From Rhyacichthys aspro (lineage: Eukaryota; Chordata; Actinopteri; Gobiiformes; Rhyacichthyidae): 64,000 bases of DNA. The stretch spans positions 689,945 to 753,944 of the forward strand of contig CM072166.1 in the NCBI GenBank assembly GCA_036850595.1, written 5' to 3'. Below, piece after piece: positions 31,903 through 42,489 of the stretch (position 1 is its first letter; each line of letters opens with the position of its first letter). A model generated the notes under the pieces. That model was not told the DNA's origin and ran no database searches. It saw nothing but the letters and a program-made list of their open reading frames with translations. Position numbers and translations under genes: made by a program.

Positions 31903-33232
31903 AAGTTGAAAAGGAGATGTTTCTGAATCTGTTTCTGTTCCTTCAGTGAACGCCACAGAAAAGCTGCACAAAAAACAACAATTTCTTTTTTCTTCAACTC
32001 TTCTGAGCTACTTCAAAAACACTTTTCCTTTTGCGGTGACTTGTCTCTGGTTTATTCTCAGCCTTTTTTCAACCTCAAGCCACAATAAAAACATCTCCAC
32101 CGCGTCCACAGCTGATGTATATTCATATATTTCATCATATATCATTAATAATCTGTTTAAGGCAGTTTCAAGTAAAATAGCAAGAAACATAATAAAAACA
32201 TCAACACTTGTTCCTCTGTTTTTCTAATGTGGTACGTATAAACTGGAAGACCCCTCTCTAAGGGTCTTAGCACCAATGTTTTTTTATTAATAAATCATTC
32301 AATCTCATCATTTATTTGTGTGTTCTTTTCTCTGAGTCACTCCAAGTTTAAAAGAATTACACTGAACAAAGGTCAAACAGTGACAAAACTGCAAATGTGA
32401 ATCATATGTTGAAGAGCGGCTTCTGTAAACTCCTAACAACTCATTTCCTTGCGTCTCTTTCTGTTTTCTGTTTGGTTTAATGAACAGACTCCTCACATTT
32501 ATCCACGGATTACTCACTTCTTAAAAACTCCAGTGAAACCCGAATCTCTTTACATTTGCATCAGTTATCATTAGAAAGCTGCAGATTTAGATGGTTTTTT
32601 TGTCTGAAGTTGGTCCAAATGTGGAGTTCGGTGAATGATGAAACTCAGATCCAACTCCTTCTACAAAAGTACAGACCTGGCTCAGAGTTCTGTGAGCTTC
32701 TGAAAACCGTGGGAAACCCCAGCGTGTGATGCAAGCGCTTTTATACGTTAAAGGTATCGGCTTCAAACCGAACTCGATCACAAAGAGTTGATTCATGAGC
32801 TGTGGAATCTCTAGAGTGAATCTCTTGTTTCTTGTTTGTTTTTCTAAATGTAGAGTGAAAGATAATTTGTAAAACATTAAGGCACGACAGATGATTTCGA
32901 AGGCTCTGTTTCTGGCTCTGGTTCAGTTTAATCCACTCTGTCGCTGAAAGGCAGTGTCAGTCTGAGGTAAAATAAAAGGAACAGAGTGGAGACCGGGCCA
33001 GGACTAAAATGATGAGGTCCGGGAGGCGCTGACAGAGAGACAGCTCCTGCAGGAATCTGACAGGACGGAGGTCGAGGGAGGTTTGAAACAGATCTATTCA
33101 GGTCCTGCCAAAGAGAGACGAGCGAAGAAAGAGCAGAGACTGCAGCAAAAATACTCCAAACGTGTCCATTCATGGTGGTTTTAAATGGAAATTCATTCAT
33201 GTTGTTGGCTTTAAAAGCACAGTGTGGTTCAT
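31903..33232. other. Unannotated stretch
   Basis: No gene recognised. Frames at 31946-32227 (plus, 93 codons), 32587-32877 (minus, 96) and 32928-33200 (minus, 90) have no recognisable domain. Around 32240-32300 lies GACCCCTCTCTAAGGGTCTT, a short hairpin (GACCC..GGGTC) followed by a T-run and AATAAATCATT; its meaning is unknown. Confidence 0.4.
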
Positions 33233-33236
33233 TTAA

Positions 33237-33455
33237 AGCTCCAGTCCCTGATTGTCTTTTTTTGTCCCTGTCTCAGACTCTCCTCCAAAAGCAGCTTCTC
33301 TTTTATTAAAAAATAAATCCAGACCAGTTTTTCCTCCAAAATACTAATCCATTTGACCAAACTGAAGTTTAGAGTTTAGCGTTAGCTTAGCTGTGACTTC
33401 AGCGTCAGGACGACAATTATCTCCTCCTTGTTAAACATTACATGATTGAATTGTA
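33237..33455 (+). mobile_element. TTAA MITE variant B, left half
   Basis: TTAA at 33233-33236, then AGCTCCAGTCCCTGATTGTC, the clearest left terminus of the family. GACCAGTTTTTCCTCCAAAA, GTTTAGCGTTAGCTTAGC and GACGACAATTATCTCCTCC follow. It breaks off after GATTGAATTG, followed by a GTAGTAGTAG run. Confidence 0.85.
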
Positions 33456-34645
33456 GTAGTAGTAGAGAAACATCAAGTCTTTTCAGAGGCTCAAGTCCGA
33501 GTGAAGTCTCAAGTCTCTGGTTCAAGTCCAGTTACAAGTCTTTTTACATTTACTCAAGTCAAGTCAGTCCAAATCTCTGGAATAAACTGCTTTCTATTTT
33601 ACTATTTTTCTATTTTTGACAATTTACAACCAACAACAACCCCAGAACTTACCAGGAACAACTCTATTTTTCGATTGGCTCTGAGACAATCTACCGAGCT
33701 ACAGCCGGAAACACAGGAAATAGGCACCAAGTGTCAAAATAAACTTCTGCTACACTTTCAAAATAAAGGCTCACCCAGGACTTGAGTGAATGTTGCTCCA
33801 CGGACGACCAGAAGGTCATTTAATTTAATTTAATTTACACCAAACACTCATTTTCCAAGAACAACGTAAAGAAGAAGAAGGGGCTCAATAAACTCAAGTC
33901 TGGGTTTAGACGCTCAGTATTTACCCCCAGCAGCTGCATCTGTAGAATCTGTTTATCTCTGAGGCATTAAAGTAAAATGAAGTACAACAAGAATATCCAC
34001 AAAAATAACAACCAAAGACCAACAACATTCATCTAGTGTCCTTTCATTTGACATTTGAAAAACCAACATCTTAAAAATGCAACCAATAATGTTCGTCCCA
34101 TTCATTTCAACTGTTTTTGAGACAATCAAAAAAACAGAAAAGGCAGTCTTCTATAAAGAAATTCAACACAAGAGGCCAATTCAGCAGAAAAGAGAAATTT
34201 TAAGTGTTTTCTTACCTTTTGAGGTTGAAGTGGAAGAAGGAGACACCAAGGAATGAAGAATAATGGTGGTCATCGCAGCAAACATCAACCGGAAAGAAAA
34301 GAAAAGACATTTTATTAATTAAAGAAGAAAATTGTTACTTGATCACTTATTTATGTTGAATCATTTAGACGTGGCAAACATTATTCGCCACATAGTTTTG
34401 CGTCTGAAAATGAAACGAAAAGTAAATAATATCCACCATCGTTCTCCATCGCTGAAGAGATGTCAAAAAGAATCCTGGATTTTCAAATAAAACTAAATTA
34501 TTAACACAATGTGACCACTTTATTTGAACTTCAGCCGAACTAGGTCCGAGTCCAGGGCAAGTCCGAGTCCTGAGTCCAGGGCAAGTCCAGGGCAAGTCCA
34601 GGGCAAGTTCGAGTCCTGAGTCCAGGGCAAGTCCAGTCCAAAGAA
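33456..34645. repeat. Possible unclassified element with AAGTCC-rich ends
   Basis: Left part 33470-33570 is rich in CAAGTCC/AAGTCTCAAGTC, and right part 34540-34640 is rich in AGTCCAGGGCAAGTCCGAG. Between them lies AT-rich sequence with TTTAATTTAATTTAATTT (33818-33835). Similar sequence types mark the ends of some fish DNA transposons, but I cannot define terminal repeats or target duplications, so this remains a guess. No coding region is visible. Confidence 0.3.
34548..34640. repeat. AGTCCAGGGCA short tandem array
   Basis: About seven irregular copies of CAAGTCCGAGTCC/AGTCCAGGGCAA of 12-18 bases. Confidence 0.75.
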
Positions 34646-35334
34646 ACATAAAAAAATGCCTTATCCTTTATATTTTAGTGACTAAATCCATTGGAGATAA
34701 AGTCGACTAAAATTAGACTAAAACTATTAAGGATTAAACTAAATTATGACTAAAACTGAATTAAATTTTGCTGTTAAACTGAACACTGCGGTGGAACAAG
34801 GAGCAGTCCCTTTGGTTTGTAAATATTGATCCAAACCATCTTTTTGTCACAGATTAACATTTCAGAAATGAGCTGCGTGTTTCTGAATCATTTCCGCGGC
34901 AGAAGCAGAGTCTGGCAGTCGACCCGAGCCGTGGGATTCAGAGTCTGGCCATAAAAGCTCGGACTTTTGCCCGCTGCACATAAACAGAGCTGACAGAAGG
35001 TCATTCCGACTCTAAACGATCCCCGCAGAGTCACCGTGGAGCCATCGCCGCCGTCTGGGACTGACCACACACAAACCTGCTCAGTTCAGGTGTTACACTA
35101 GAGTCAGAGAACACAGAGAACAGAGAGAACAGGGAGAACACAGAGAACTCAGAGAACACAGAGAACACAGAGAACACAGAGAACACAGAGAACACAGAGG
35201 AGCAGGTTCAGGCTCCAGTTTCACATCTATCTGCTCATTCCATAAAGACTTTCAGGTCCTTTTTATGCACTATTTTAAACATATTATACTGTTTTATTTT
35301 GGATTTTGCAGCTTCTATTCATTTAATTTATTTG
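34646..35334. other. Unannotated stretch with 9-bp repeat
   Basis: No gene recognised. 34860-35070 is balanced, with CpGs (a 60-codon minus frame, 34888-35070, is unsupported). 35105-35200 is a tandem AGAACACAG array. Confidence 0.45.
35105..35200. repeat. 9-bp AGAACACAG tandem array
   Basis: About ten copies, with the five on the right perfect and those on the left carrying small indels (AGAACAGAG, AGAACTCAG). Confidence 0.9.
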
Positions 35335-35605
35335 TGAAAATGGTTTAAACCCAAATAGTTTATTGTTAAATCAATAATTTGTGTAAAAACAGTCTTTCTG
35401 ATCCATCTAGTGTTAGATAGATGAGAACCTCTATTCAGGAACAGAAAACCTTGGACAATCACATGCTCCAAAAAGGAGTGCTCCCATTGGTCGACACTTG
35501 TCACATGACGTTCCAGGAAGTTTAATAGCTGCAGATAAAGTGTATTTTCAGCTGAATATGTCTTTTAACAGAGAAACAGCTGAAAAAAGAAAAGCATCCC
35601 GAAAC
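35335..35605 (-). mobile_element. TTAA MITE variant B, minus orientation, truncated
   Basis: Contains the complement of the right half of the 14243-14813 copy: AAATAGTTTATTGTTAAATC, AACCTCTATTCAGGAACAGA, TGGTCGACACTTGTCACATG, TATTTTCAGCTGAATATGTC. It ends at AAAAGCATC, with a small GCTAACGCTAAAC remnant at 35632. Confidence 0.85.
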
Positions 35606-35730
35606 GTTTCTTATTTACTATCGCGCTTGATGCTAACGCTAAACCTGGAAGAAGGCCACCAACCGATCCATCAACAAGTCTTAATCTGAATAAAACATTA
35701 CGGTGGAAATATGAAAAGAAGAGTGAGTTA

Positions 35731-37494
35731 TTGCTGAGGAGGGTTCGTTCGGAAGGAGCCGACATGTTCCACAAAACACAGCCCGCGGCCCATAATCCTC
35801 TGGGGCACAGTCACAGAGACAAGACGAGGGGAAGGTATCGGAGACGCCCCGAGCAGTTCTCATCAAAGACTCCGACAATCACACCGGAGGAAACAGAGAA
35901 GGAAACAGAGAAGGAGACAGAGAAGGAAATAGAGAAGGAGACGGAGAAGGAAATAGAGAAGGAGACGGAGAAGGAAACAGAGAAGGAAACAGAGAAGGAA
36001 ACAGAGAAGGAGACGGAGAAGGAAACAGAGAAGGAGACAGAGAAGGAGACAGAGAAGGAAACAGAGAAGGAGACGGAGAAGGAAAAAGAGGAGGAGACAG
36101 AGAAGGAAACAGAGAAGGAAAAAGAGGAGGAGACAGAGAAGGAAACAGAGAAGGAAACAGAGGAGGAAACAGAGAAGGAAAAAGAGGAGGAGACAGAGAA
36201 GGAAACAGAGAAGGAAACAGAAAAGGAAACAGAGAAGGAAACAGAGAAGGAGACGGAGAAGGAAACAGAGAAGGAGACAGAGAAGGAGACAGAGAAGGAA
36301 ACAGAGAAGGAGACGGAGAAGGAAAAAGAGGAGGAGACAGAGAAGGAAACAGAGAAGGAAAAAGAGGAGGAGACAGAGAAGGAAACAGAGAAGGAAACAG
36401 AGGAGGAAACAGAGAAGGAAAAAGAGGAGGAGACAGAGAAGGAAACAGAGAAGGAAACAGAAAAGGAAACAGAGAAGGAGACGGAGAAGGAAACAGAGAA
36501 GGAAACAGAGAAGGAGACGGAGAAGGAAACAGAGAAGGAAACAGAGGAGGAAACAGAGAAGGAAACAGAGAAGGAAACAGAGAAGGAGACGGAGAAGGAA
36601 ACAAGGAAGGAACCAGAGAAGGAGACGGAGAAGGAGACAGAGAAGGAAACAGAGAAGGAAACAGAGGAGGAAACAGAGAAGGAGACGGAGAAGGAGACAG
36701 AGAAGGAAACAGAGGAGGAAACAGAGGAGGAAACAGAGAAGGAAACAGAGAAGGAAACAGAGAAGGAAACAGAGGAGGAAACAGAGAAGGAGACGGAGAA
36801 GGAAACAAGGAAGGAACCAGAGAAGGAGACGGAGAAGGAGACAGAGAAGGAAACAGAGGAGGAAACAGAGAAGGAGACGGAGAAGGAAACAGAGAAGGAA
36901 ACAGAGAAGGAAACAGAGGAGGAAACAGAGAAGGAAACAGAGAAGGAAACAGAGAAGGAAACAGAGAAGGAAACAGAGAAGGAGACAGAGGAGGAAACAG
37001 AGAAGGAAACAGAGAAGGAAACAGAGGAGGAAACAGAGAAGGAGACAGAGAAGGAAACAGAGAAGGAGACAGAGGAGGAAACAGAGAAGGAAACAGAGAA
37101 GGAAACAGAGGAGGAAACAGAGAAGGAGACGGAGAAGGAAACAGAGAAGGAAACAGAGAAGGAAACAGAGGAGGAAACAGAGAAGGAAACAGAGAAGGAA
37201 ACAGAGAAGGAAACAGAGAAGGAAACAGAGAAGGAGACAGAGGAGGAAACAGAGAAGGAGACGGAGAAGGAAACAGAGAAGGAAACAGAGAAGGAGACGG
37301 AGAAGGAAACAGAGAAGGAAACAGAGGAGGAAACAGAGAAGGAAACAGAGAAGGAAACAGAGGAGGAAACAGAGAAGGAGACAGAGAAGGAAGGGTTTGG
37401 TTTTCAGAGAAACAGTAGAAGAAGAAAAGGTCTGGGTCTTCTTCAGGTTTTTTCCAAATTGAAAAATCAAGATCCACGTGATGCTTCTTGTTGA
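35731..37494 (+). CDS. 587-codon open frame, Glu/Thr/Lys repeat; doubtful gene
   Basis: Starts with about 50 unique residues (basic, His/Arg-rich: MLRRVRSEGADMFHKTQPAA...), then about 500 residues of ETEKETEK with EKEEET, ETEEET and ETRKEPEK variants, then about 35 unique residues ending DPRDASC. If made, it would be a highly charged, probably helical or disordered protein. Against a gene: repeat units are multiples of 6 bases, so frames stay open on both strands (535 and 532 codons on the minus strand). No promoter, intron or known domain is seen, and a MITE lies directly upstream. I list it because a reader will meet the frame; I think it is a minisatellite. Confidence 0.15.
   Translation: MLRRVRSEGADMFHKTQPAAHNPLGHSHRDKTRGRYRRRPEQFSSKTPTITPEETEKETEKETEKEIEKETEKEIEKETEKETEKETEKETEKETEKETEKETEKETEKETEKETEKEKEEETEKETEKEKEEETEKETEKETEEETEKEKEEETEKETEKETEKETEKETEKETEKETEKETEKETEKETEKETEKEKEEETEKETEKEKEEETEKETEKETEEETEKEKEEETEKETEKETEKETEKETEKETEKETEKETEKETEKETEEETEKETEKETEKETEKETRKEPEKETEKETEKETEKETEEETEKETEKETEKETEEETEEETEKETEKETEKETEEETEKETEKETRKEPEKETEKETEKETEEETEKETEKETEKETEKETEEETEKETEKETEKETEKETEKETEEETEKETEKETEEETEKETEKETEKETEEETEKETEKETEEETEKETEKETEKETEKETEEETEKETEKETEKETEKETEKETEEETEKETEKETEKETEKETEKETEKETEEETEKETEKETEEETEKETEKEGFGFQRNSRRRKGLGLLQVFSKLKNQDPRDASC
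35887..37392 (+). repeat. 12-bp minisatellite (GAAACAGAGAAG), 1.5 kb, with higher-order units
   Basis: About 125 units of GARACRGAGRAG, purine-rich on the plus strand with C about once per 12 bases. Variants (AAAGAGGAGGAG, ACAAGGAAGGAACC) mark larger duplications: about 255 bases from 35985 recur unchanged 240 bases downstream, and the ACAAGGAAGGAACCAG block recurs at 36600 and 36804 (204 bases apart, 17 units). Confidence 0.95.
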
Positions 37495-37599
37495 GTGTTT
37501 CCTAATGTTTCAGTCTTGATTTAGACCAAGGTTTAGAGCTTATTCTTTCTTTGATTGTTTTCAGTTTTGGTCTTAATTTGGTGCTTAGTTTGATCTTGG

Positions 37600-37800
37600 T
37601 CCAATCCAACTAAAACCTGTTCAAATCCATCTAAAACCTGCTCAAATCCAACTAAAACCTGTTCAAATCCATCTAAAACCTGCTCAAATCCATCTAAAAC
37701 CTGTTCAAATCCATCTAAAACCTGTTCAAATCCATCTAAAACCTGTTCAAATCCATCTAAAACCTCTTCAAATTGAACTAAAAACCTGTTCAAATAAACA
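37600..37800 (-). repeat. 21-bp repeat array
   Basis: About nine units of CAAATCCATCTAAAACCTGT, one of the most regular 21-bp arrays here. The minus-strand frame 37533-37841 (repeated Gly-Phe-Glu-Gln-Val-Leu-Asp) is the seven-codon reading of it. Confidence 0.92.
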
Positions 37801-38459
37801 TCTGTCGAATCAATGTCCCTCATTTTTGTATTGATTAGCATTGATTAGCATTAGCATTTTTTTGGTCACATTTCATCCTTGTACGTCCACATTTTCTGAA
37901 ATATTTGCCTCCAAACGTCCCGCGTCCGTCGTTAAACCCTCTCCTGGTCCCGTCTCCAGTCCCTGATCCCACCCGGCGAGCGTTAGCCCCGGGGCAGTCA
38001 CAGATGATTAGTGTTAGCTTTAGCCGGTCCCTGAGCCGTCAATCACGGCTCTCGCCCCACGAGACGAGCGCCGACAGCAGCAGAAACTCAAGGTCAGGCC
38101 CGGGCCGTGTAAATATTGTCAGAGCTCTCACACGGATCCCATCGTCCTCCGTCTGTTTGTTTTCACCGACACCGTTCGACTGGATGTGACCGCCGAGGGT
38201 CAGGGGTCGGAGCGGGGCCTGATGGGAAATTGTTGTCATTATTTAACATCTCCGTAAGCCTTGGCACGAAAAGCGTTAGGTCAATGTTCACCAGAGAAAT
38301 TACATGAAATGATAATGGCCCTGGAACAAGACTGAGAATAAAAAACTACCTTTAAAAAGAGAAAGGCCATGTTTTCAGTGTGAGCAGAACAGAAGGAGCG
38401 ACGGAGATGGAAACGGGAACAATAATAGATAAAACACCACTGAAGCAATAGAAATGGAT
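37801..38459. other. CpG-rich block without gene
   Basis: 37900-38230 is the most GC- and CpG-rich unique stretch near here (CGTCCGTCG, GTTAGCCCCGGGGC, CCCGGGCCGTG). It has short frames on both strands and no recognisable domain. It could be a small CpG island or conserved element. Confidence 0.35.
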
Positions 38460-38795
38460 GGATTTGAGTTTTACTATCTATCTACATCAAATCTGATCAA
38501 ATCCATCTCAAATCTGATCAAATCCACTCAAAAACAAACCACTCAAAAACACCCTCAATGAACAAACCATCAAATCTGATCAAATCCATCTCAAATCTGA
38601 TCAAATCCATCTCAAATCTGATCAAATCCAAATAAAACCAGTTCAAATCTAAATAAAGCTTGTCAAATACATCTAAAACCTATTCAAATCCAACTAAAAC
38701 TGGTTAAAATTCAAATAAACCTGTTCAAATCCAACTAAAACCTGTTCAAATCCATCTAAAACTTGTTCAAATCCATCTAAAACTTGTTACTGATT
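38460..38795 (-). repeat. 21-bp repeat field, two subtypes
   Basis: The left part uses ATCTGATCAAATCCATCTCA units, including a break with ACTCAAAAAC repeats. The right part is the usual CTGTTCAAATCCAACTAAAA form, more diverged. Confidence 0.85.
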
Positions 38796-39554
38796 TAATG
38801 ACTTACTGCTACAAACCAAACGGACCCCATCACAGCGCCCCCTACAGGATCTACAAACCCCTCACAGTTACAGCAAATAAATTATGAATCAATTACTTTT
38901 TTTAGATTCAAATGACTCCACATTGATGTCAGTGCAGCTCCAACATCAGTAACTCTCTCAGAATAAACAGTGCTTCCAAAAAGAGAACAGTTCCATTTAC
39001 ATCTGTCTGTAGCTCGGTTAAACCCGGACCCCTGCGGCGCTGGGTTGTAAAACAGCGCGGCCTGGTTTGATCCTGTCGTTCGCCCCGTGTTCGTCTCTTT
39101 AATAAGGCTAACCTCATGTATTATTGAGGAGCAGCGATCTTGACCCAGATTCAAAAAAAGCGGAGGAGCGTGGGGCTTATTAAAGCTCAGATCGGAGCCA
39201 ATGACGGCGCGGCGGCGTCCGACAGCTGATCGATCGGGCTCTGACGGCCCGTCGCTGCCGCTAATGAGGCTTTTTCATCAGGTTTAGCTCAAAGAACGAC
39301 ATCGACGCGGGTCACGCTGATGGATGAGACGCCGAAAAGTTCAAATGATAAACCACAGATTCATAAATGGCAAAAGTGTCAGTCTCATTCTCACCACGGT
39401 GGGTCCTAGCTCCGCCGAAGTCTCCGTAAATCTGAGCACTCAGCTGTCATAAACCAGCAACGGATCTTTAATAGTCATCACGTCACAATACGACTTTAAG
39501 ATTAATATTTTAATATTAACAGTCTGGGAAAAATCCTCTACAATACCAGTATCT
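38796..39554. other. Unannotated stretch with CpG-rich block
   Basis: No gene recognised. 39140-39330 has high CpG content (GACGGCGCGGCGGCG, GATCGATCGGG) and a CTAATGAGGC motif. Minus frames at 38882-39154 lack any known domain. Confidence 0.4.
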
Positions 39555-39925
39555 ACAGTGGGGTTTAAACAGGTTTTACATGGATTTAAACAGGTTTTAG
39601 ATGGATTTGAACAGGTTTTAGATGGATTTGAACAGGTTTTAGATGGATTTGAACAGGTTTCAGATGGATTTAAACAGGTTTTAGATGGATTTTAACAGGT
39701 TAAGTTTGATTTGAACAGGTTTTAGTTGGACTTTAATGGGTTTTAGATGGACTTGAACAGGTTTTAGATTGATTTAAACAGGTTTTAGTTAGAATTGAAC
39801 AGGTTTTAGATGGATTTAAACAGGTTTTAGTCAGAACTGAATTGGATTTTTGTTGGACTTGAACAGGTTTTAGGTGGATTAGAACTGGTATTGGACAGAT
39901 TTAACAGGTTTTAGTTGAAATTTTC
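39555..39925 (+). repeat. 21-bp repeat array
   Basis: About seventeen units of GATGGATTTGAACAGGTTTT form, regular at 39590-39680 and increasingly diverged to the right (GTCAGAACTGAATTGG, GTGGATTAGAACTGG). Confidence 0.92.
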
Positions 39926-40636
39926 TTTGCATTTGGATCTGCCTTTTGTAAATGTGTCTGTATTTTTTTGTAAAAGTTCAAAATAAAACGTTAAAACCCA
40001 TCACAGCTTATGTCTATCCATTATCCATTATTGTTCTCATTTGAATTTCGTTAGCATCTTTTCACGTTCTGCTCGTTTGTTCGTCTGAAGTGAGTCTGAG
40101 CAGAGTCAAAGCTGATGACGTGTTCTTTCTGACAGTCGTCCGTGTGCCTTTTATTCTCTACAAAAGAAATCTCAGTGAATGGAGACGGTCCATTTTTCGC
40201 CGGTGAAGGTGGGACCCCCGCTGTTCCCACGCGCCGCTCTGTGTCTGACTGTAACCTGGATTTGAAATGAAACCGTCCTTGTTACTGGGATTTATTTGGT
40301 TTACTGCACAGCGCTTTTATTCGAGACACAAAGAAAAGGGGGACAATGTGGACCTGGTGAGAACAGCAGGTCTGAAGATGAAGAAAAACACATTTGTCCT
40401 TTATTTCAGACACGTGTTGGATGTTTTTTATGATTTATTATGTTTATAAAGATTATGTTTAGTTACAATAAGAGTTGGTGAAGGTTAGTGCAAAAATACA
40501 AGGCTCCTTTTGGAAAGGTTAGCTGCTAAACTCGCTGCTTTGAGTAAAAACTACAGAAGAGAAAAGGAAACACAACAGAATAAGAAAAGGTTTACTTTGG
40601 GTTTTTATTTTTTTAAGTAAATGACGCCAGATAGAG
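39926..40636. other. Unannotated stretch
   Basis: No gene recognised. A 60-codon plus frame (40267-40449) has no domain. GGGACCCCCGCTGTTCCCAC at 40211 lies in a balanced stretch. Confidence 0.45.
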
Positions 40637-41160
40637 CCTTTAGCTTGTGTAGCGCTAACTGTTCCTGTAGCCTTTAGTTTGTGTAGCGCTAACTGTTCCT
40701 GTAGCCTTTAGCTTGTGTAGCACTAACTGTTCCTGTAGCCTTTAGCTTGTGTAGCACTAACTGTTCCTGTAGCCTTTAGCTTGTGTAGTGCTAACTGCCA
40801 CTAACTGTTCCTGTAGCCTTTAGCTTGTGTAGCGCTAACTGTTCCTGTAGCCTTTAGCTTGTGTAGCGCTAACTGCTCCTGTAGCCTTTAGCTTGTGTAC
40901 TGCTAACTGTTCCTGTAGCCTTTAGCTTGTGTAGCGCTAACTGCTCCTGTAGCCTTTAGCTTGTGTAGTGCTAACTGTTCCTGTAGCCTTTAGCTTGTGT
41001 AGCGCTAACTGTTCCTGTAGCCTTTAGCTTGTGTAGCGCTAACTGTTCCTGTAGCCTTTAGCTTGTGTAGCCCTAACTGCTCCTGTAGCCTTTAGCTTGT
41101 GTAGCGCTAACTGTTCCTGTAGCCTTTAGCTTGTGTAGCGCTAACTGTACCTTTAGCTTC
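40637..41160. repeat. 34-bp minisatellite, about 15 copies
   Basis: Units begin CCTTTAGCTTGTGTAGCGCT and end AACTGTTCCTGTAG. Starts are 34 bases apart at 40637, 40671, 40705, 40739 and 40773, then 44 to 40817 (10 extra bases from a partial duplication of GCTAACTGCCA), then 34 again to 41123. Variable sites are GCGCT/GCACT/GTGCT and TGTTCC/TGCTCC. Confidence 0.97.
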
Positions 41161-41479
41161 TGACATTAAATACAAGGAGTGAGTCAATTGTCATTTGCCA
41201 AAACCATCCTGCTTTTGCACAGTTTGTGACTTTTGGAGCTAACGCTAACTCGTCCATCACCAGAGACATTTGTCCACACACAGGTGACAGTATTGTTGAA
41301 GACTAGAGAGTGTTGTGGCGAGACAGAGCAGTGGTAACAGTCAGAGTCTGAGTGACGGCTGAGGTCTGCAGATGGACTCAGTCAAATGTGTCGGACTCAG
41401 AATAATGTGACTCTCATCAATAAAAGTCAAACTGACAGGACCCAGAGAAGAGATGGATGAGAGATGGAAATATTATGTA
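41161..41479. other. Unannotated stretch
   Basis: No gene or element recognised. GGAGCTAACGCTAACTCG at 41236 resembles pieces of the 34-bp unit and may be a remnant. Confidence 0.4.
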
Positions 41480-41740
41480 TTTAGGTCTAAACCTGGAGTA
41501 AAACCAGGTCTGAACCAGAGGCAAGTGCAAGTGTAAGAATGGATTAAACTAGGATTTAACCAGGACTAAACCTCAACCAAAACCAGGTCTAAACTAAGAT
41601 AAAACTGTGACAAAACCAGGACTAATGTGAGGTCTAGGCCAAGACAAAAAACTGTTCTAAACCAGAATTAGTATGAACCAGAACTAAGCCAAGACTAGAC
41701 CAGGTTTCTCTTAGGAATAAACCATAACTTAACCATAACC
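41480..41740 (-). repeat. Degenerate 11-bp repeat field
   Basis: Diverged CCAGGTCTAAAC and CCAGGACTAA units in the minus orientation, running up to the MITE fragment at 41745. Confidence 0.65.
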
Positions 41741-41747
41741 ATAACAG

Positions 41748-41955
41748 AATAAAGTGTATTTTCAGCTGAATATGTCTTTTAACAGAGAAACGGCTGAAAA
41801 AAGAAAAGCATCAACAGAGAAAAGGGAGACAACGTAAAACACAGATAAATACTGTCAATTCAATCACGTAATGTTTAACGAGGAGGAGATAATTGTCGTC
41901 CTGACGCTGAAGTCACAGCTAAGCTAACGCTAAACTCTAAACTTCAGTTTCATTC
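41748..41955 (-). mobile_element. TTAA MITE variant B, internal fragment
   Basis: AATAAAGTGTATTTTCAGCT, AAACGGCTGAAAAAAG, TACTGTCAATTCAATCACGT, GAGATAATTGTCGTCCTGAC and GCTAAGCTAACGC follow in order. Both ends are missing. It lacks the TA expansion seen at 10240. Confidence 0.85.
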
Positions 41956-42489
41956 AATGGAAATAGTTATAATAAAGTACTTTGATGGAAGAAAGCATTG
42001 AAAACTGCAGAATAAATGAAGCAAACTCATATTTAACACAGAGATCAACTTTAACTAACACTGTTCAAAACCACAGCCATGTTTTGAGTGTTTTTATGTA
42101 AACACTTCATTGTTTTGTCAAGAAATGCAAAACTGTTTTGATGAAAATGGAACATTTAATTTAAGCCTTTATCCCTCTTTTATTTCCTTTTAAATCTCTC
42201 GTCTCAAAGTGAAGACAACCGCGACAGCTTTGATTCATTCAGTCCTCGCTTCACAAATCCCTCACAGAAACGTCAAAAACATTAAAAAACGCGTTGTTCT
42301 GAAACGTCTGAATCTGAAACGTGACGAGACCTTTTCATTTTCACAATAACTGCTCCGTTCGTTTGAGTTCTGCTGGAACTTGTTAGAGCCGTGTCCCGTC
42401 CATCACACGCCGTGACCTTTGGGTTAATTAACGACTGGTTTCTCTGTGAAATTAGACTCTGTCTTGAGTAAAACCTCGCAGCGTTTGTT
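41956..42489. other. Unannotated stretch
   Basis: No gene or element recognised. Confidence 0.5.

Noticed and set aside
35863..37477. Two minus-strand open frames of over 530 codons (repeated FLLC and SLFP)
   Set aside because: They are the reverse strand of the 12-bp minisatellite; the absence of stops follows from the repeat unit.
37533..37841. Minus-strand GFEQVLD repeat protein
   Set aside because: Again the 21-bp array in frame.
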